Shown here piece by piece: positions 22,862-35,003 of a stretch of 64,000 bases of DNA (position 1 is its first letter; the number at the start of each line of letters is the position of its first letter). The notes under the pieces are model-generated. The model was not told where the DNA came from. It made no database searches and worked only from the letters and a program-made list of their open reading frames with translations. The DNA comes from Penium margaritaceum (lineage: Eukaryota; Streptophyta; Zygnematophyceae; Desmidiales; Peniaceae): NCBI GenBank assembly GCA_023375785.1, contig SZWC01008658.1, positions 22,981-86,980 on the forward strand, written 5' to 3'. The translations under genes and the position numbers were made by a program.

Positions 22862-23290
22862 GTGTACCTTTATCTACTGAAGGAGGATATGATTCACGTG
22901 CACGCCTTTGAGGAGTCCTACCCTTTGGAGGAAGCTATCGTAAATGACGATGCTCAAATGAGTATAGGACATTCCCATCACAGCCACATCATAGGAAGGG
23001 GAATGCGTCCCCACTCCGATGATGGTGTCACACCGCCACCATTGGTACTGATCCTAAGGTGCCCCACCTCCTCAACAACCAAATTAGCAAGCTTCAAATG
23101 GTCAGTGCAAGCTGCCTTTGTTGTAGCATCGTCCGGCTCATGCTCACAAGAATTCCCTGTGTGGCTAGTTTTGGTGCCTTTGCTACTTTCAACAGCCTCA
23201 CTACTGTCAGTAGCTTCTTATAATTTGGCAAACACCTTCTCCCTTCCAAACAATTGGAAGCTTGATTTGATTGCACATAGATGGTGATGA
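22862..23290 (+). other. Unidentified open frame, 141 codons
   Basis: An ATG-initiated frame that I do not recognise. The opposite strand over 23670-23000 also reads as a long, interrupted frame with a plausible residue mix (including FQLFGREKVFAKL), so which strand, if either, was coding is undecided. Surrounding DNA is repeat-derived. It may be part of a decayed element. Confidence 0.25.
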
Positions 23291-23328
23291 GAGTGACCCT
23301 TATCAGCTGTGCTGTATTCAACGTTGTA

Positions 23329-23670
23329 CTATTTGTTGGGGTCCACGTTTGGATGGTTCTCCTTGTGTGTGTCCTCGGTCACGTGGAAGCCAACCATGTA
23401 CAAGTTGACTTGCTCACCAAGCACTTCTTCAGCTTCCGCATGCTTTTTGGTGTCGTTGAGTTTAGCATGGGTTGTCTTCAAAAGTACTCTAACCAGTAGT
23501 TTGGCAATCGTGCTCATGGTGGCGGCTCCCAACATTTGGATTCTATAGAGAACGTGTGGTGAGGCCATCACCACCTTGCATTTGTTGGTCTTGGACAGTC
23601 CGATACTTGCCATTTCATTGTACGTATAACTAGCAAGTGAAGACCTTTATGAGGGTTTCCCACAACCTTG
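23329..23670 (-). other. Unidentified open frame, minus strand
   Basis: A frame of about 94 codons from the first ATG (MASIGLSKTNK), extended upstream in frame, with an amphipathic Ala/Leu/Lys/Glu-rich middle (TTHAKLNDTKKHAEAEEVLG). The same frame continues beyond 23329 with few interruptions to about 23000. No family recognised; this may be a decayed gene or part of a decayed element. Confidence 0.3.
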
Positions 23671-24059
23671 GGGAGGTTTTGCCTCACAAAGTGTCCTTGC
23701 TCTCACAATCAGTAAGATTATTTCATAATTGCTTTGTATTTTTCTAGGCTACAAAAGACGGTACAACCACATTGTAAAACTTTGTATTCTCCTATGCTGT
23801 CACGATAGGCACTATTACGTCATGGATAACTCTACTGTTCTGTGCCGCCACACTTTGCACAAGCACGTGGATTCAAGCTATGTTTCTAAGTCCTCAATCA
23901 TGGCACTTGACAATCTTGAAAGTCTCCAGAAGCCCATTTACGAGTCTTCACCGGCCGGCTGCGGCAAACGGACCCGGCCACCGGCCAGCTTTCCCAATAG
24001 CATGGGGTGGTTGCAAACCTTGCCCTCGTTATTGCCAGGTGGGAGGGTCAAACCAGCCC

Positions 24060-24992
24060 TCCTGCTATACATATGGACATGAAGAAGGCAGTGTTCCGTG
24101 CCAAATACGAGCACTTTGACTTACCGGTCACGTGGTTTGGAAGAGATGCGCTCACACCCGGACGTAGTATTTTGCAAATGGACAAAGTGATTGCATAATC
24201 CCAAAACAAGTATAAATCCCGAATATTGGTTGGCACTTGGCAATCAAGAACCACCTCCACTTTCTTGGGATCCATGGTGACCTATACGTCACCAATGACA
24301 TGACCTAAAACCCCAATCAAACGGTGACCAAAGTCACACTTCAATAACTTTCAATAGAATTCTTTTGTGAGTAAAATCCAGATAAACTATTGCAGATGTC
24401 CATCATGCTCCTCCTAGACGCAGTTGTAGACGAGGATGTCATTGAGATACACAAGAACAAAGTCAGTAAGGTATGGTCCAAAAGTGTATTTGAATGTATC
24501 ATAAATGTCTCTAGGGTAACTGTTTGTCCGAGCAGCGTGCTTCTTAACAAGAAGCATTCATGTCTTTTAAGAAGTGCTCTGATAAAATCCATCGGTGGAT
24601 TCTTTCATGGCCACGGATATGTTCTATCAAACAATCAGAACTGTTCTCCTCCAAGACAACATTGGTTGAAAAGAGTACGCGGACTGAGACTCAACTAGAC
24701 GATACAAGAAAAGGGAATGCTCTCAGTACAAGCAAGACGTGACGGTGTTATCTAGATTGCCGGTGATGTATTGTCCGCATCACATGTGTTACTCAATTCG
24801 AGAATCCAAGACCCAATACGTGCCTTGTTTTGTTTCTCACTGTTTTATACATGCACTTGAAATTCAAAACTGGTCATAGGAGTACACTTATCGCCGATTA
24901 CAAGCTATGTAGTTGTCTCAATTCCTTGAACTTTCTGCTGCTATGCATGTCATCCTCGTGAACCAACTACGTTCCGCTTGGCGTAACACTTG
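24060..24992. mobile_element. Scrambled Gypsy chromovirus remnant
   Basis: Pieces of the same chromovirus group in mixed orientation: an RT piece on plus (24064-24147, DMKKAVFRAKYEHFDLPVTW), an RT thumb piece on minus (24490-24180, with the same MDPKKV start as fossil A near 9500), an RNase H piece on plus (about 24640-24745), and a 3' LTR end on plus (about 24780-24992, ending CGTTCCGCTTGGCGTAACACTTG). The opposed orientations show rearrangement after insertion. Very old, heavily broken. Confidence 0.7.
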
Positions 24993-25356
24993 CCCTAACA
25001 TAAAAAGACGAGTACCGAATGAATTGTGTAAAAAAGTGGCTAAAACAAATTTGGAAGGCCCAAATAGTGGGTAGATGGAACAACGATTCAACCCCATACT
25101 CCTCAAGTTCTCAATAAAGCTGCCATATCCATGAATTTGAAATGACCACCCCCGATACCTTCCAAGTTTTCACTTTCAAAATGCCATACTTATGGGTTAC
25201 AGAAGATTATCAACATGTCTAGAAAAGGGATACGACCATAACTTCGGCGTCACATTCAAGGGGAATCTGAGTGTTGGCATCATCATTTTTGTTGAACACT
25301 CACAAACCCCTTTACGAGTTGTTTGTGATTGTTTTGATGGGGAGTCCGTATTGGGT

Positions 25357-25386
25357 GCGCATGGGGGGTCGTGATCCCCCATGCGC
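25357..25386. repeat. Hairpin 1 (11-bp stem)
   Basis: GCGCATGGGGG (25357-25367) pairs perfectly with CCCCCATGCGC (25376-25386) across an 8-base loop that can itself pair partly. See the second hairpin 50 bases downstream. Confidence 0.8.
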
Positions 25387-25436
25387 TGAAAGGGAACCTA
25401 CTAGACCACGTTACTGTGGATGTAAGCAAGTGACAG

Positions 25437-25468
25437 TGTAAGGTTTGGAAAAAGATCCAAACCTTACA
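25437..25468. repeat. Hairpin 2 (13-bp perfect stem)
   Basis: TGTAAGGTTTGGA (25437-25449) pairs perfectly with TCCAAACCTTACA (25456-25468) around a 6-base AAAAGA loop. A T-rich terminator run does not follow. It may be part of a MITE or a small-RNA-like hairpin; role unknown. Confidence 0.8.
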
Positions 25469-25469
25469 T

Positions 25470-28400
25470 CTCATTTAGGGTAGGATTTACAAGTAGTACA
25501 AATTCAAAACAAGGGATTTTGCTTGTTGTAAGAAAACAGGGAATCATGGAAATGTGTGTTTTGCTCGATCCCAAATGAGCGAATAAGGCTCTTGGTTTTC
25601 TTAAGGGTTTTCAATACTTTGCATGGGTGGAGCGCACACAAAACATGAAACCGTTTATCAGAGTGGGTGTTTAGTTTTCCGGAAAAAGGGAGGGGTGCTC
25701 GCTTGATTATGATATTGCAAGGGAGCGAGAGTCAGAATCGAGCAACCATGAGCCTCCTTGTCATCCTGGATTTGCGATGCATGTCTATGATTGAGGATAG
25801 CGAGGAAGCTGTACATCATGCTTTTTATTGCAATTGTGAAATATGGGATGAGTTTATCTTAGCTCATGGATGTGACAGCTACAAACCTTCAGTCGCATGG
25901 ACAGCTGAGTTATATGACCCTAAACAGAATTAGGTTGATGATTCACAGTTTAACTCCATGTTGCTCCCATTTTTGGTTGGCCTTCTCCGAGAAGTATCCC
26001 CTCTAAGGATTGTTGCTATGTCATTCCCTTTAAAAAAATACATCACTAGACTGCTCCCATTATTTAATTTAATTTCCAAAATTGCATCCATCGTTGTACT
26101 CATCGCTACGTTGTCTCCATTATTGTCTTGAAATTTCGAGGATTAGGTTTGAGGTATGTCAATGTCTTTGATGGTTTTGAAGTCCTTTATCACATGCATG
26201 ATATGATATGATGTTACTACACAATCAGAGGTAAACGGTTTGGAACCTTGGTTACGTAGTTCATTGATTCGGTGATATGCAAGGATTCTCATAAGGTTTT
26301 CGTGGTGGGTTTGCTATTGCAAACCCAACCATTTCATAACATATGAAGAAATGATATGGCTTGGTTGCTCTTCTCCAATGCAGGATACTAGTCCACATCG
26401 TCATACAACACCAAAAGCGGACAATGGTCCAATAAAAACACTTGGATAAGGGGGGTAGAGAAGCATGGTCCACCAGAGTAAGTGGTGGCACCAAGAGTGC
26501 ATTGAAGACAAATGTCCACTAGAGCATGCCCATTGTTTGTCCTTAGTAATGTGGACGTTTTCAGGTACATTGTGTGAGAACAATTTTGCATACGCACATC
26601 CCGATATGCATGACGAGTGCTTGGACAGAGATTGCACTTCAAACTTTGGCCTCCCGGATGAATTGGTTCCATTGTCAAACTGAATCAATGTAGGCCGGAC
26701 TGGTGAAATGTCCCCATTCTGCATCACACTGAAGAGGAATGCCACGACCTTGTCATTCAAATGAGCCATGTCCCTGGTTTGAAACTTTGATGATAGGATG
26801 TCCTGACCCTGGAAATCAAAAGAACCACGCTCCCAGCGAAGGACTTATAGGACGTGTGATATGACTCTAGTCAGTAGTCACGATGGGTGAACTGAGCGCA
26901 ACTTTGTAACATCATTTCCAATTTTATGGTTTCTACATCATTTTGTTTCAAAATTACAATGTGTCAATCAACGGGTTTTTGGACATGCGTGGTCTTCCCG
27001 TTAGAATACAACCATCTGCTGGTGTTCTATTGTTAAACTACAAAGTGGTGGCATCCTTCACTTTAAGTTTCAAACTTCGGGCACGACTCGTTTAAACCTT
27101 ATACTCGGGGCATGATTAGCCTAATCTATAAATGTGGGTACATGGGAACATTTGAACCCTTTGATGAGCCATTCCGCATAGTGAATAGCCATTGTGGCGC
27201 ATCCCTAAGTGTCACGCCACTTAATTCCGTTCTGTTAATCCAAAACTAACTAACCGACTTCATGTGGAACAACCACAAGAGGTTCGTACAATATGGCCGG
27301 TGATGGAGCATGAGTCAGTTGAGAACATCATGGATGGGATACTCCCAAAATGGACCACATGGAGTCTCATCTGGCATGTGTCACATTGAAGGAGGAGTGG
27401 GACCGATGCATAGCACGCATCACAACATTGGCCTGTGAAAAGCCATCATGTGTCGTATCTCTAATGACCTTGAACAGATGGCATGGGAGTTGGGCAAGCC
27501 ATTTTTTGGTGCTGGGCTCACCAACTGTCCAGAGCCTGGCAGCCATGGATTTGGACTGATTCACTGATTTTGTAAAGTCGTCCGCTTTGTTTATCTGACA
27601 TCAAAACTAATTGCTCTGTGTTCATGATGTCCTTGTTTTGTTGACTTTATGATACATAATGTCTCTAAATTATGTCCACTTTACCATGCTTTCCAGCTCT
27701 ACGTGGGAAATGACATCATGAATTGATCTCAAAGTTTTTGTTCTTTTCAAGATTCTTCTAGTATGTTGTGCCAATACTATCTCTAGACTACCCAATATTA
27801 CTAGTTAGTTCCAACATCACTTAGGCATGCTTTCTCCAACTTGTCCAAACATTCTTGGTGTAATTGACTTTGGTTTCATCACATGATTTCCATGTTTCCT
27901 TGTCATCCGTGAAGTTTACAAAATGGCGTCTAAAGCTTGATCGTGGGGTCTCCTCCTCGGCACCAGTATTGGAAACTTTGACATCAATGACTCGTATAAG
28001 GAGACTCAAATGTTTTTAGTCTGTAGGGGTCCAGTAATGCCTTTACCTCGTCCCTTGTTCTGGGGCCAAAACAAGGAGGGCATTACCCCAAACTCATAAG
28101 TTTTCATGAGTTATCTGGTTGAGAAACTTGAAGTCTATCCTTGACATAATTGAGCTCCATTTTACTATGCGAAGATGTGAAATCGTTGTGTTTGAGGGAA
28201 TTCTGGTATTTTTACACCGACAACTTATGTTTGTCTCACGTCTCTCTCATTTGTGGCTATCCCTTGTCCTCTCTCGCTCTCATTGGCAAGGAGGGAAAAC
28301 AAGGGTGAGGGCATGAGCCCAAGGTCCTCATCTTTGAGGCCCTTGTGGCTCCCAAGTTGCAAATGGAGCCACCAACTGGACCGGCAGCTGGTAGCTGGCT

Positions 28401-29600
28401 GGCGAGTGGCCGCCCGGCCACCTGAAGGGCCGCCGGCCATCTAGCCGGTTGGCTCCCAGCTGGGCGGTGGCTAGGGAGTGGCGAGCCACGGCCAGTCCGT
28501 GGAATAGCACGGGGTTGTCGCGAACCACCCCTCACTGATTTGAGGTGGGAGAACCGAACCGGCCATACCGCTACATACCCTCATTTTCATTGGTACATAT
28601 CATGTATTCCTTGTAGTTGGCTATGTTTCTTCACCTCTCTCCATCTCATTCCATTTGAACCATTTGAATTAGTCATCCATTGTGTTGCAATATTTTAAGC
28701 ACAAAATTCATATCTCTCTTGTTAGGATTATGTTAAATTCACACCTTCTATTCACATGCATAGTTGTGAGAGCGTGCACATTATGCCCAGCCGTCTTTGC
28801 ATAAGCATTGACCATCGTTCATTTACAAGCTGTAGTTATAAAAACAAAACAACAGGTTTAATGATGACTGCCAACATCTAACATGGCTCTGTGTACATTG
28901 CACAGTAGAAAAGTGCACCTCATTTGGAAACCACCAAGCACGTCCATTTGTAGATAACAAAACACAACCATAGTAGAACTTTGTGTAATGTTTTCACTTC
29001 CAAAAGTAAGACAGTGGAGATAGGTTGTAACTAGCAATCCACTGTTGCACATAATTATCCAAACAATTGATTCAATGGATTACATCATACGTTGTGCACA
29101 AACATGTATCCCCACACTTTTATGCATTGTAGAACACCTCAACTGTTTGGCCGCATGTTATGCGAACATGTTCAGCAACACTTTGGATCATGTGGCCACA
29201 AGTTGTTTGACCTCCTACTGCCCTGTACACTCTTATTCATTGCAACCTATGCATTTTCCTCACACAAACGCTAGGTTTCCTCCTTTCTTTGCCAATGAAT
29301 ATAGATACATTTACAAGAAAAAGTAGGAAAGCCTCGTGAAGCCACAAAAGACCATCAGAATCAAAGACAAAGGACATGTTCAAAACACATAATACGCAAT
29401 GATTCCCGGGAAACAAAACTTGGACTAGGTACAACAATGGAAATACACACAAATTACACGTAGCACTTGACAGACTTGGCAGTGCCTGAATTTGCAATGT
29501 GGCACATGGAATGCTTTACCTTTATTGTGCACCATTGTCTGTCACCATGCAGAGGCTAGACAAGCCTGCTTCTAGCACGAGTTTGTGAACTAGGACATAC
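25470..29600. other. Gene-poor region without recognised genes
   Basis: AT-rich to balanced DNA with only short frames. A minus-strand stretch at 26769-26340 reads with few interruptions (including ALVDICLQCTLGATTYSGG and LVLYDDVD) and may be an old coding remnant, but I recognise no family. Frames at 25667-25933 and 27350-27559 also lack domains. I see no tRNA or rRNA gene. Confidence 0.5.
28330..28545. repeat. GC-rich, palindrome-dense segment
   Basis: An abrupt GC-rich island inside AT-rich DNA, built from repeated GGCCG/CCGGC, GCTGGC and GGTGGC words that form many short inverted repeats (for example GGCCGCCCGGCCACC and GGGCCGCCGGCC). Frames on both strands look open only because of composition. 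No gene called. Confidence 0.55.
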
Positions 29601-29605
29601 TATCA

Positions 29606-31340
29606 TTATAATACCTCCTCCTTTGCCTCGCGCCTTGCTCTCCTCATTTCCTTGTCTAGATCGTACTCCTCATCCAAGGTCTCCGAGTTAGTTCACTCAC
29701 TGCTCCTATCTTCCACATGAGCAGGCCCAGCCACCAAGACCCAATGTTTGTCATCCTCCTCCCACACATTCTCCTTGTCATACTCCTCCTCTTCCTCATC
29801 TTCCTCTGCTTGGCCCTCTCTTTCGACATTATGATCCTGCGTCAGATCACCATCCACGGGATCTAGTTAAGTTCTTGATGTTAAAGTTCTTGTCAAGGAT
29901 GCACTTCCACCGTCTGTGCTAGTTTTTGTAACTCAGGACCCATCTACTCTTGCTTCGACCTCATCCCCACATATGATATGTGCAATTGTGTCTTCAATGG
30001 CAGAGGCCGTCTCAATTTGCTATGTGCGTAGTTGAGCAGTGCCTCTTACAGTCATCTACAGTGGGTTTGGAGCGGGTAGGTTGGTGCTCCTCCTCTTTGA
30101 GCGTCCCTTTTAGCCACACTTATCATAGATTTGGCTTGCATTGGGTATTCTGCCTTGCCTCTTATGCTTTTCCTAGGGTCTTTCCACCGAACGGTTTTGT
30201 TTTGGCCTGCCAACTTTGTCCAGGTGGCTTGCCCTCATGGTCTGGTTCAGATGACGTTGGATTCAATGCCGCTAAGTTGACCCCTGACATGGGGTTGTTG
30301 TAGCACCACTTCCATACGGCCACATTGCAAGCCATGTCCATGTTCCCATCCGGCGTGACCCTGTTCTTGAGCAGTACCACATAAGCATGGACTCATGGGA
30401 TGTAGAACTCCTCGTTGTTGCACTTGCGCACACGATAGTCTACCTATCGAGGCACACTCTTGCTCATGGTGACTGTGGCCATGAGGTTGCTTGTGTGGAA
30501 AACCTCATATTCCCATGCCAATAGATAGTTGTACTACAACCCCCTTCCTTGTGTGGTCGTACATTATTTCTTCTAGCTGTTGGTCATGAGAAGATCGAGT
30601 ACCAACTTCCCACGAGTTGCAAAGAGCCTTTGAATGAAAGGGTACAAGCTAGAAAAATAGTGGAAGGGAAATGAATTACTATCCTCAATGATTCACGTGT
30701 TCAACCATTCAGCTTCATGACTAGTTATGTGTCCTCCATAACCTAGTAACCTGTGGAACCGACTCCTGTTTTAGAGAGGGATCTCACCCTCTGCATCGCG
30801 ACCAAAGTCATAGTGGTATGCACCACACTTCATCTCCACGAGCTCCTAGCATAGTACGTAGAATTAATCCCAAACATAGGCATTTTCCAGCCGCCAAAAG
30901 AATTCAACCAAAATTTGAATGTACGGCACGTTGATGTTCTCCTTCATGTGAAACATACAATAGTTCTGATTTGTGTGCAGGAAAATCTTCTTGTGGCAAC
31001 ACAGAGGCATGAATCTCTGTATCGATGATGTTCATCTTGTCATCATGTTAATTGCAATACACGTTTGCATGCTGATGTAGAGACCACCCCCTGTTTTCCT
31101 CATCGTCCTAACTCACGAGCAAGTACTCCATTGACACGTTTTTCTGGCATAAGAAACTAGGTGATGAGCACCTTGGTCTCTTATCCATTCTACCAAAAAA
31201 ATTCTCCTCCAAAATGATGATGTGCTTGACATGGTACCACACCTTCTGACAATCTCACGGTGCCTCAAAGAACCAACAAAACATCCCTACAGTTGCTCTG
31301 CCATTACGAATATGTTAGAGTCCAATCGCATGAGTTAAAG
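29606..31340 (-). pseudogene. Decayed coding sequence of unknown family
   Basis: Minus-strand reading frames through this stretch keep a protein-like residue mix for well over 300 codons despite several interruptions. Blocks include KIFLHTNQNYCMFHMKENIN, IQILVEFFWRLENAYVWD, GNMDMACNVAVWKWCYNN and a strongly acidic tail (AEEDEEEEEYDKENVWEED) ending EAKEEVL and a stop at 29608-29606. No catalytic motif or family is recognised. Such sequence could be a host gene copy or the protein of a DNA transposon. Its upstream side may have been split by the Copia-C insertion at 31478 (inference). Not expected to be functional. Confidence 0.5.
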
Positions 31341-31477
31341 ATGTAGAGAAGGGAATGAATAAAAATGTGTGGTATGGAATAAAAATCATGCGTGTTGACA
31401 TGAACGTCTACATAACCTCACTTGGGCACAATGGGTGGGAAAAAGGGTCCGTGAGGTCGACTTCTTGCCCATCCCAA

Positions 31478-32353
31478 TGTTGGAAATGAGTTTCACAAAA
31501 ATGGGCAAAAACCACAGAGAAGCAGGGGAGAGGGATTCCAGCCCCTCTCCCCTGCCCCTCCGTGACCTACTCTACCCTATCGTCTACTTGTGCCCAGGGT
31601 CAGGAGAGAGGACATTGCCTTGCCTCCCCTACCAACTGATGTACCTGTATTGCGACACACATCCTGGTGATGAATATGATGTATTCTGTAGAGCATTGCA
31701 CAGTCACATCGAGTGGTTCGGTGTTGCGGAAGTTTGGGTGGTATCCAAGCAGGAGGCCGACGTGGCAACTCGGAAGAAGTGAAACCACAAAGACACCGGA
31801 ATTTCCGTCCGCATAAAGCAGCATAAGGGAAAGAATCCGGACATCAGGGGGGGAACAACCGATCGATACCTATTGAGCGGTTGATGATACCGCAACCATC
31901 CGATGGAAGATCTACAGCTGACGACCAATAGATGTTTTTTACAGAGGTTCTGAAAGTAGTATCCAAGGTTCAAAGCCACACTCGAGCAGTGACCATCTAC
32001 TAAAAGCGACGTCACCCAAACGGCACCCAAACAGCAGCCGAGCGAAGCCGGCAGTCTTGAAGATGGAAACTGGGGACGGCATCACTGTTCAGCTGAGCGA
32101 GACGAGCAGCAGCAGAGGCGAGTGAAGTATTTTGTCTGGTTCTTTTTTCCTTTGTTTTTTTATTCTTGTGTACCTAGATTGTAGTAGCTTTGTAACCAGC
32201 ACTTGGAGTTAATGAAAGAGATTTCCTTCCTCTCTCTCATTGCAGTGTGTAGATCTGGCTGAGTGAGCCTGTGTTGATCTTCACTGATTCTGCAATTGGT
32301 TCTGCGCTGTCTCACATTTGTTTTGTGACATTCAACGATCCTATCTTCCAACA
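31478..32353 (+). repeat. 5' LTR of Copia-C (876 bp)
   Basis: Starts TGTTGGAAATGAG and ends TTCCAACA. It aligns along its whole length with 37369-38244 without large gaps. It will hold the element's promoter and polyadenylation signals (family knowledge); I did not assign these to exact bases. Confidence 0.95.
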
Positions 32354-32355
32354 AG

Positions 32356-32367
32356 TGGTATCAGGGC
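32356..32367 (+). other. Primer-binding site of Copia-C
   Basis: TGGTATCAGGGC, two bases after the LTR end, is an initiator tRNA-Met primer site. Confidence 0.85.
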
Positions 32368-32420
32368 AGGTGTGTCGCAAAAACACTTTGCAGACTGGTT
32401 GCGCTGTCCCCTACCATCTG

Positions 32421-33470
32421 ATGACAACAACAGAAGCCATGGCGAGCTTCAGTGGAGGCGCCATGGGTTATCACTTCAAGATACAGCCATTTGACGGAGC
32501 AGATTACAACGAATTCGCATTCAACATGAAGATGGTGTTTCTAGCCAAGGGATTATGGGGATTTGTTTCAGATCCTCCTGAATAGACTCTCGATGCAAAT
32601 GCAACTGCTGAAGAGAAACTGCAATGGAAGAGACGCTGCGATCAGGCCTTTGCTATTTTGGCCATGCAACTTTCAGACATGTTGAAATTTCTTATCAAAG
32701 ACAACAACAACACTTTGAATCCAAGGACCGCATGGATTGCCTTACGACAACGTTATCAAAAATTCAGCGACTCCGAACTTCACAATCTATTCATTCAGTT
32801 CTGTGAGCTGAAGATGAGCGACACCACCAGACTGGAGGACCATGTGACACATCTGAAGCAGCTTGTTGAACGAATCAAGTCCATGGGACAAGCGCTATCT
32901 GAAAAGGTGATTGTACTACGTTTTTTACCAGTCTACCCATCAGATTTGACACAACAGTTGAACAACTTCTGGCGTTTCAAGAACAAGGGGCAACCTTTGA
33001 TTCAAGACTACAAACTCTTGAAGCAGCCAGACTCCTGCCAGCGCCAGGAGGACAAGCAGGAGCTAATGCAAATGAAGGAGCTCCAGCAGCACCAGCACAA
33101 GCACCAGCACCAGTCGGAGCATATGAACCAACCCTTGAACGTGCTTGTGAGACCCTATTGCGCACAGAAGAAAAACATCTCAAAACCCCAGATGGCATTG
33201 AATCAGCTCTGGCAGCAAGGATGGGACATCAAAACCATCACAACCAGCGGCCCAGGTTTCAAGGCCATGGACAAGGAGGAATTGCCAATTCCCATTTTTC
33301 TTCACAACATCCTCAGTGGCTCCATTCTCAAGGGAGTATCATCCCACCTGCTGCACCAGGCAGTAAAGGCTTTGAACATGTAAAGTGCTGGAACTGTCAG
33401 CAGTTTGGACATTTGAACAGATACTGTGATAAACCGCGACGACCTCGCTTTCCAGCTCCGCAACATGCCT
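32421..33470 (+). pseudogene. Copia-C gag with CCHC zinc knuckle
   Basis: Begins MTTTEAMASFSGG, then the Copia gag core (FKIQPFDGADYNEFAFNMKM, AWIALRQRYQKFSDSELHNL, LEDHVTHLKQLVERIKSMGQ), a Gln/His-rich spacer, and a zinc knuckle CWNCQQFGHLNRYC at about 33386-33430. Gag forms the particle and the knuckle binds the RNA genome. Part of a fossil. Confidence 0.85.
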
Positions 33471-33759
33471 TTCTTACAACTGAACCACCATCAGCACAAG
33501 CAGACTCCAGTCTTCTTGGCAACTTGCAACAGATGACGACGCAGATGTTTCAAGGATGGTCCCAACTCATGCATCAAATGGAGGCCATTGGACATCAAAC
33601 CAGTGGGGCAAGCAACACGGCAATCAACTTCATTCCCTCCGTCGACGACACACCAACAGCTCCACCCCTGTCAACTTCAACCCAGCAACTTTCATCCGAC
33701 ACTACTGATTTCATCATGGAAGAACTGGCGTTGTGCTCCATTGACAGTGCTTTTCTACT

Positions 33760-34850
33760 TGCCGCCGGCATCCTTGCCTGGATTCTTGATTCTGGCAGCA
33801 CCCGCCACATGACTTGTAATCGCACTTGGTTTGTGGAATTCAAAGGAGTTAAAAAAACCTAAACCAGTACGACTTGGTGATGGCCGCAATATCCCTGCCA
33901 TTGGTGCTGGGACAGTATGGGTTTCCATCTCTTTTGAAGGCAAAGTGGCCTCTCGTATTTTTTCTGACGTCTTATTCATGCCAGAACTTGCAGCAAATCT
34001 TCTGTCTATCACCAGACTCAACGACAAAGGCTGCCGAGTCATTTTTTAAGCAGATAAAAGCTTCCAGATCTATGCCCAAAATGACAAAATTGTGGCTGAA
34101 GCAAAGAGGGAAGGCAACCTTGCAATTTTACCAACACTGGACACAGAAGCTGATGAAGGGACTACAGAAGTTGCCCTGGCTGCAGTGGGCTCCACACCTG
34201 CTCCACCCGCTCAAACCGATGCTCTCTCCATTATCTGGTATCAGCGTTTTGGGCATGTTGGTTTCGGCACCCTTCTGTCCATGTCCAGTGCGTTGGTGGA
34301 TTCATTACCCACAAATCTCACCAAACCAAGCAACTTCTGCTGTGAAGGCTGCCTCGCTGGTAAGCAAGCTCAGGAACCCTTCCCCACACATTCCGACGTC
34401 AGTGCATCTGAAAAGCTTCATCTTGTTCACATGGGTCAATGCTGTATCAAAGATGCGTCTATCTCAGGGAAACACTACTTCCTTGTTCTCCTGGATGATT
34501 TTACTCATCATGTATGGCTACGTTTCCTCCGCCACAAATCTGAAGCAGCCAATCACATCATCGCCTGGATCAAAATGGTGGAGAATGAAACTGACAAACG
34601 GGTGAAGGCTGTGCGATCCAACAATGGTGGAGAGTTTGTGAATAAATCTCTTGCAGAGTTTTATGCCAATCACGGCATCCATCATCAGCAAACAGTGACT
34701 CACACGCCTCAGCAAAATGGTCGAGCTGAGCGAATGATTTGCACACTCTTGGAGAAAGCGCGCTCAATGCTCCATGCTGCAGGCTTGCCCTCTGGTTTTT
34801 GGGCTGAAGCTGTCAATACCGCAGGCTAACTTCTCAACAGGCTCCGCTGC
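33760..34850 (+). pseudogene. Copia-C protease and integrase
   Basis: Protease active-site block ILDSGSTRHMT at about 33780-33815. GAG-pre-integrase region (WYQRFGHVGF, FCCEGCLAGKQ) at about 34235-34375. Integrase core (FLVLLDDFTHHVWLRFLRHK, GGEFVNKSLAEF, VTHTPQQNGRAERMI) at about 34400-34800. Order protease-integrase-RT is typical of Copia. Part of a fossil. Confidence 0.87.
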
Positions 34851-35003
34851 AAACGTCTCAAAGGCAAAAGCACTCCATATGAAGCCAGGACAGGCCGTAA
34901 GCCCAAGGTTGGTCATCTCAAAGTCTTTGGCAGTACGGCCTATGCCTGGGTCACGCCATCAGCCCGCGACAAACTGGGTTCCCACACCAAGAAAGGCATC
35001 CTC

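Noticed and set aside
23729-24082. Frame starting CIFLGYKRRYNH as a Copia integrase tail
   Set aside because: One short resemblance (FLGY) without any flanking Copia domain; too weak to call.
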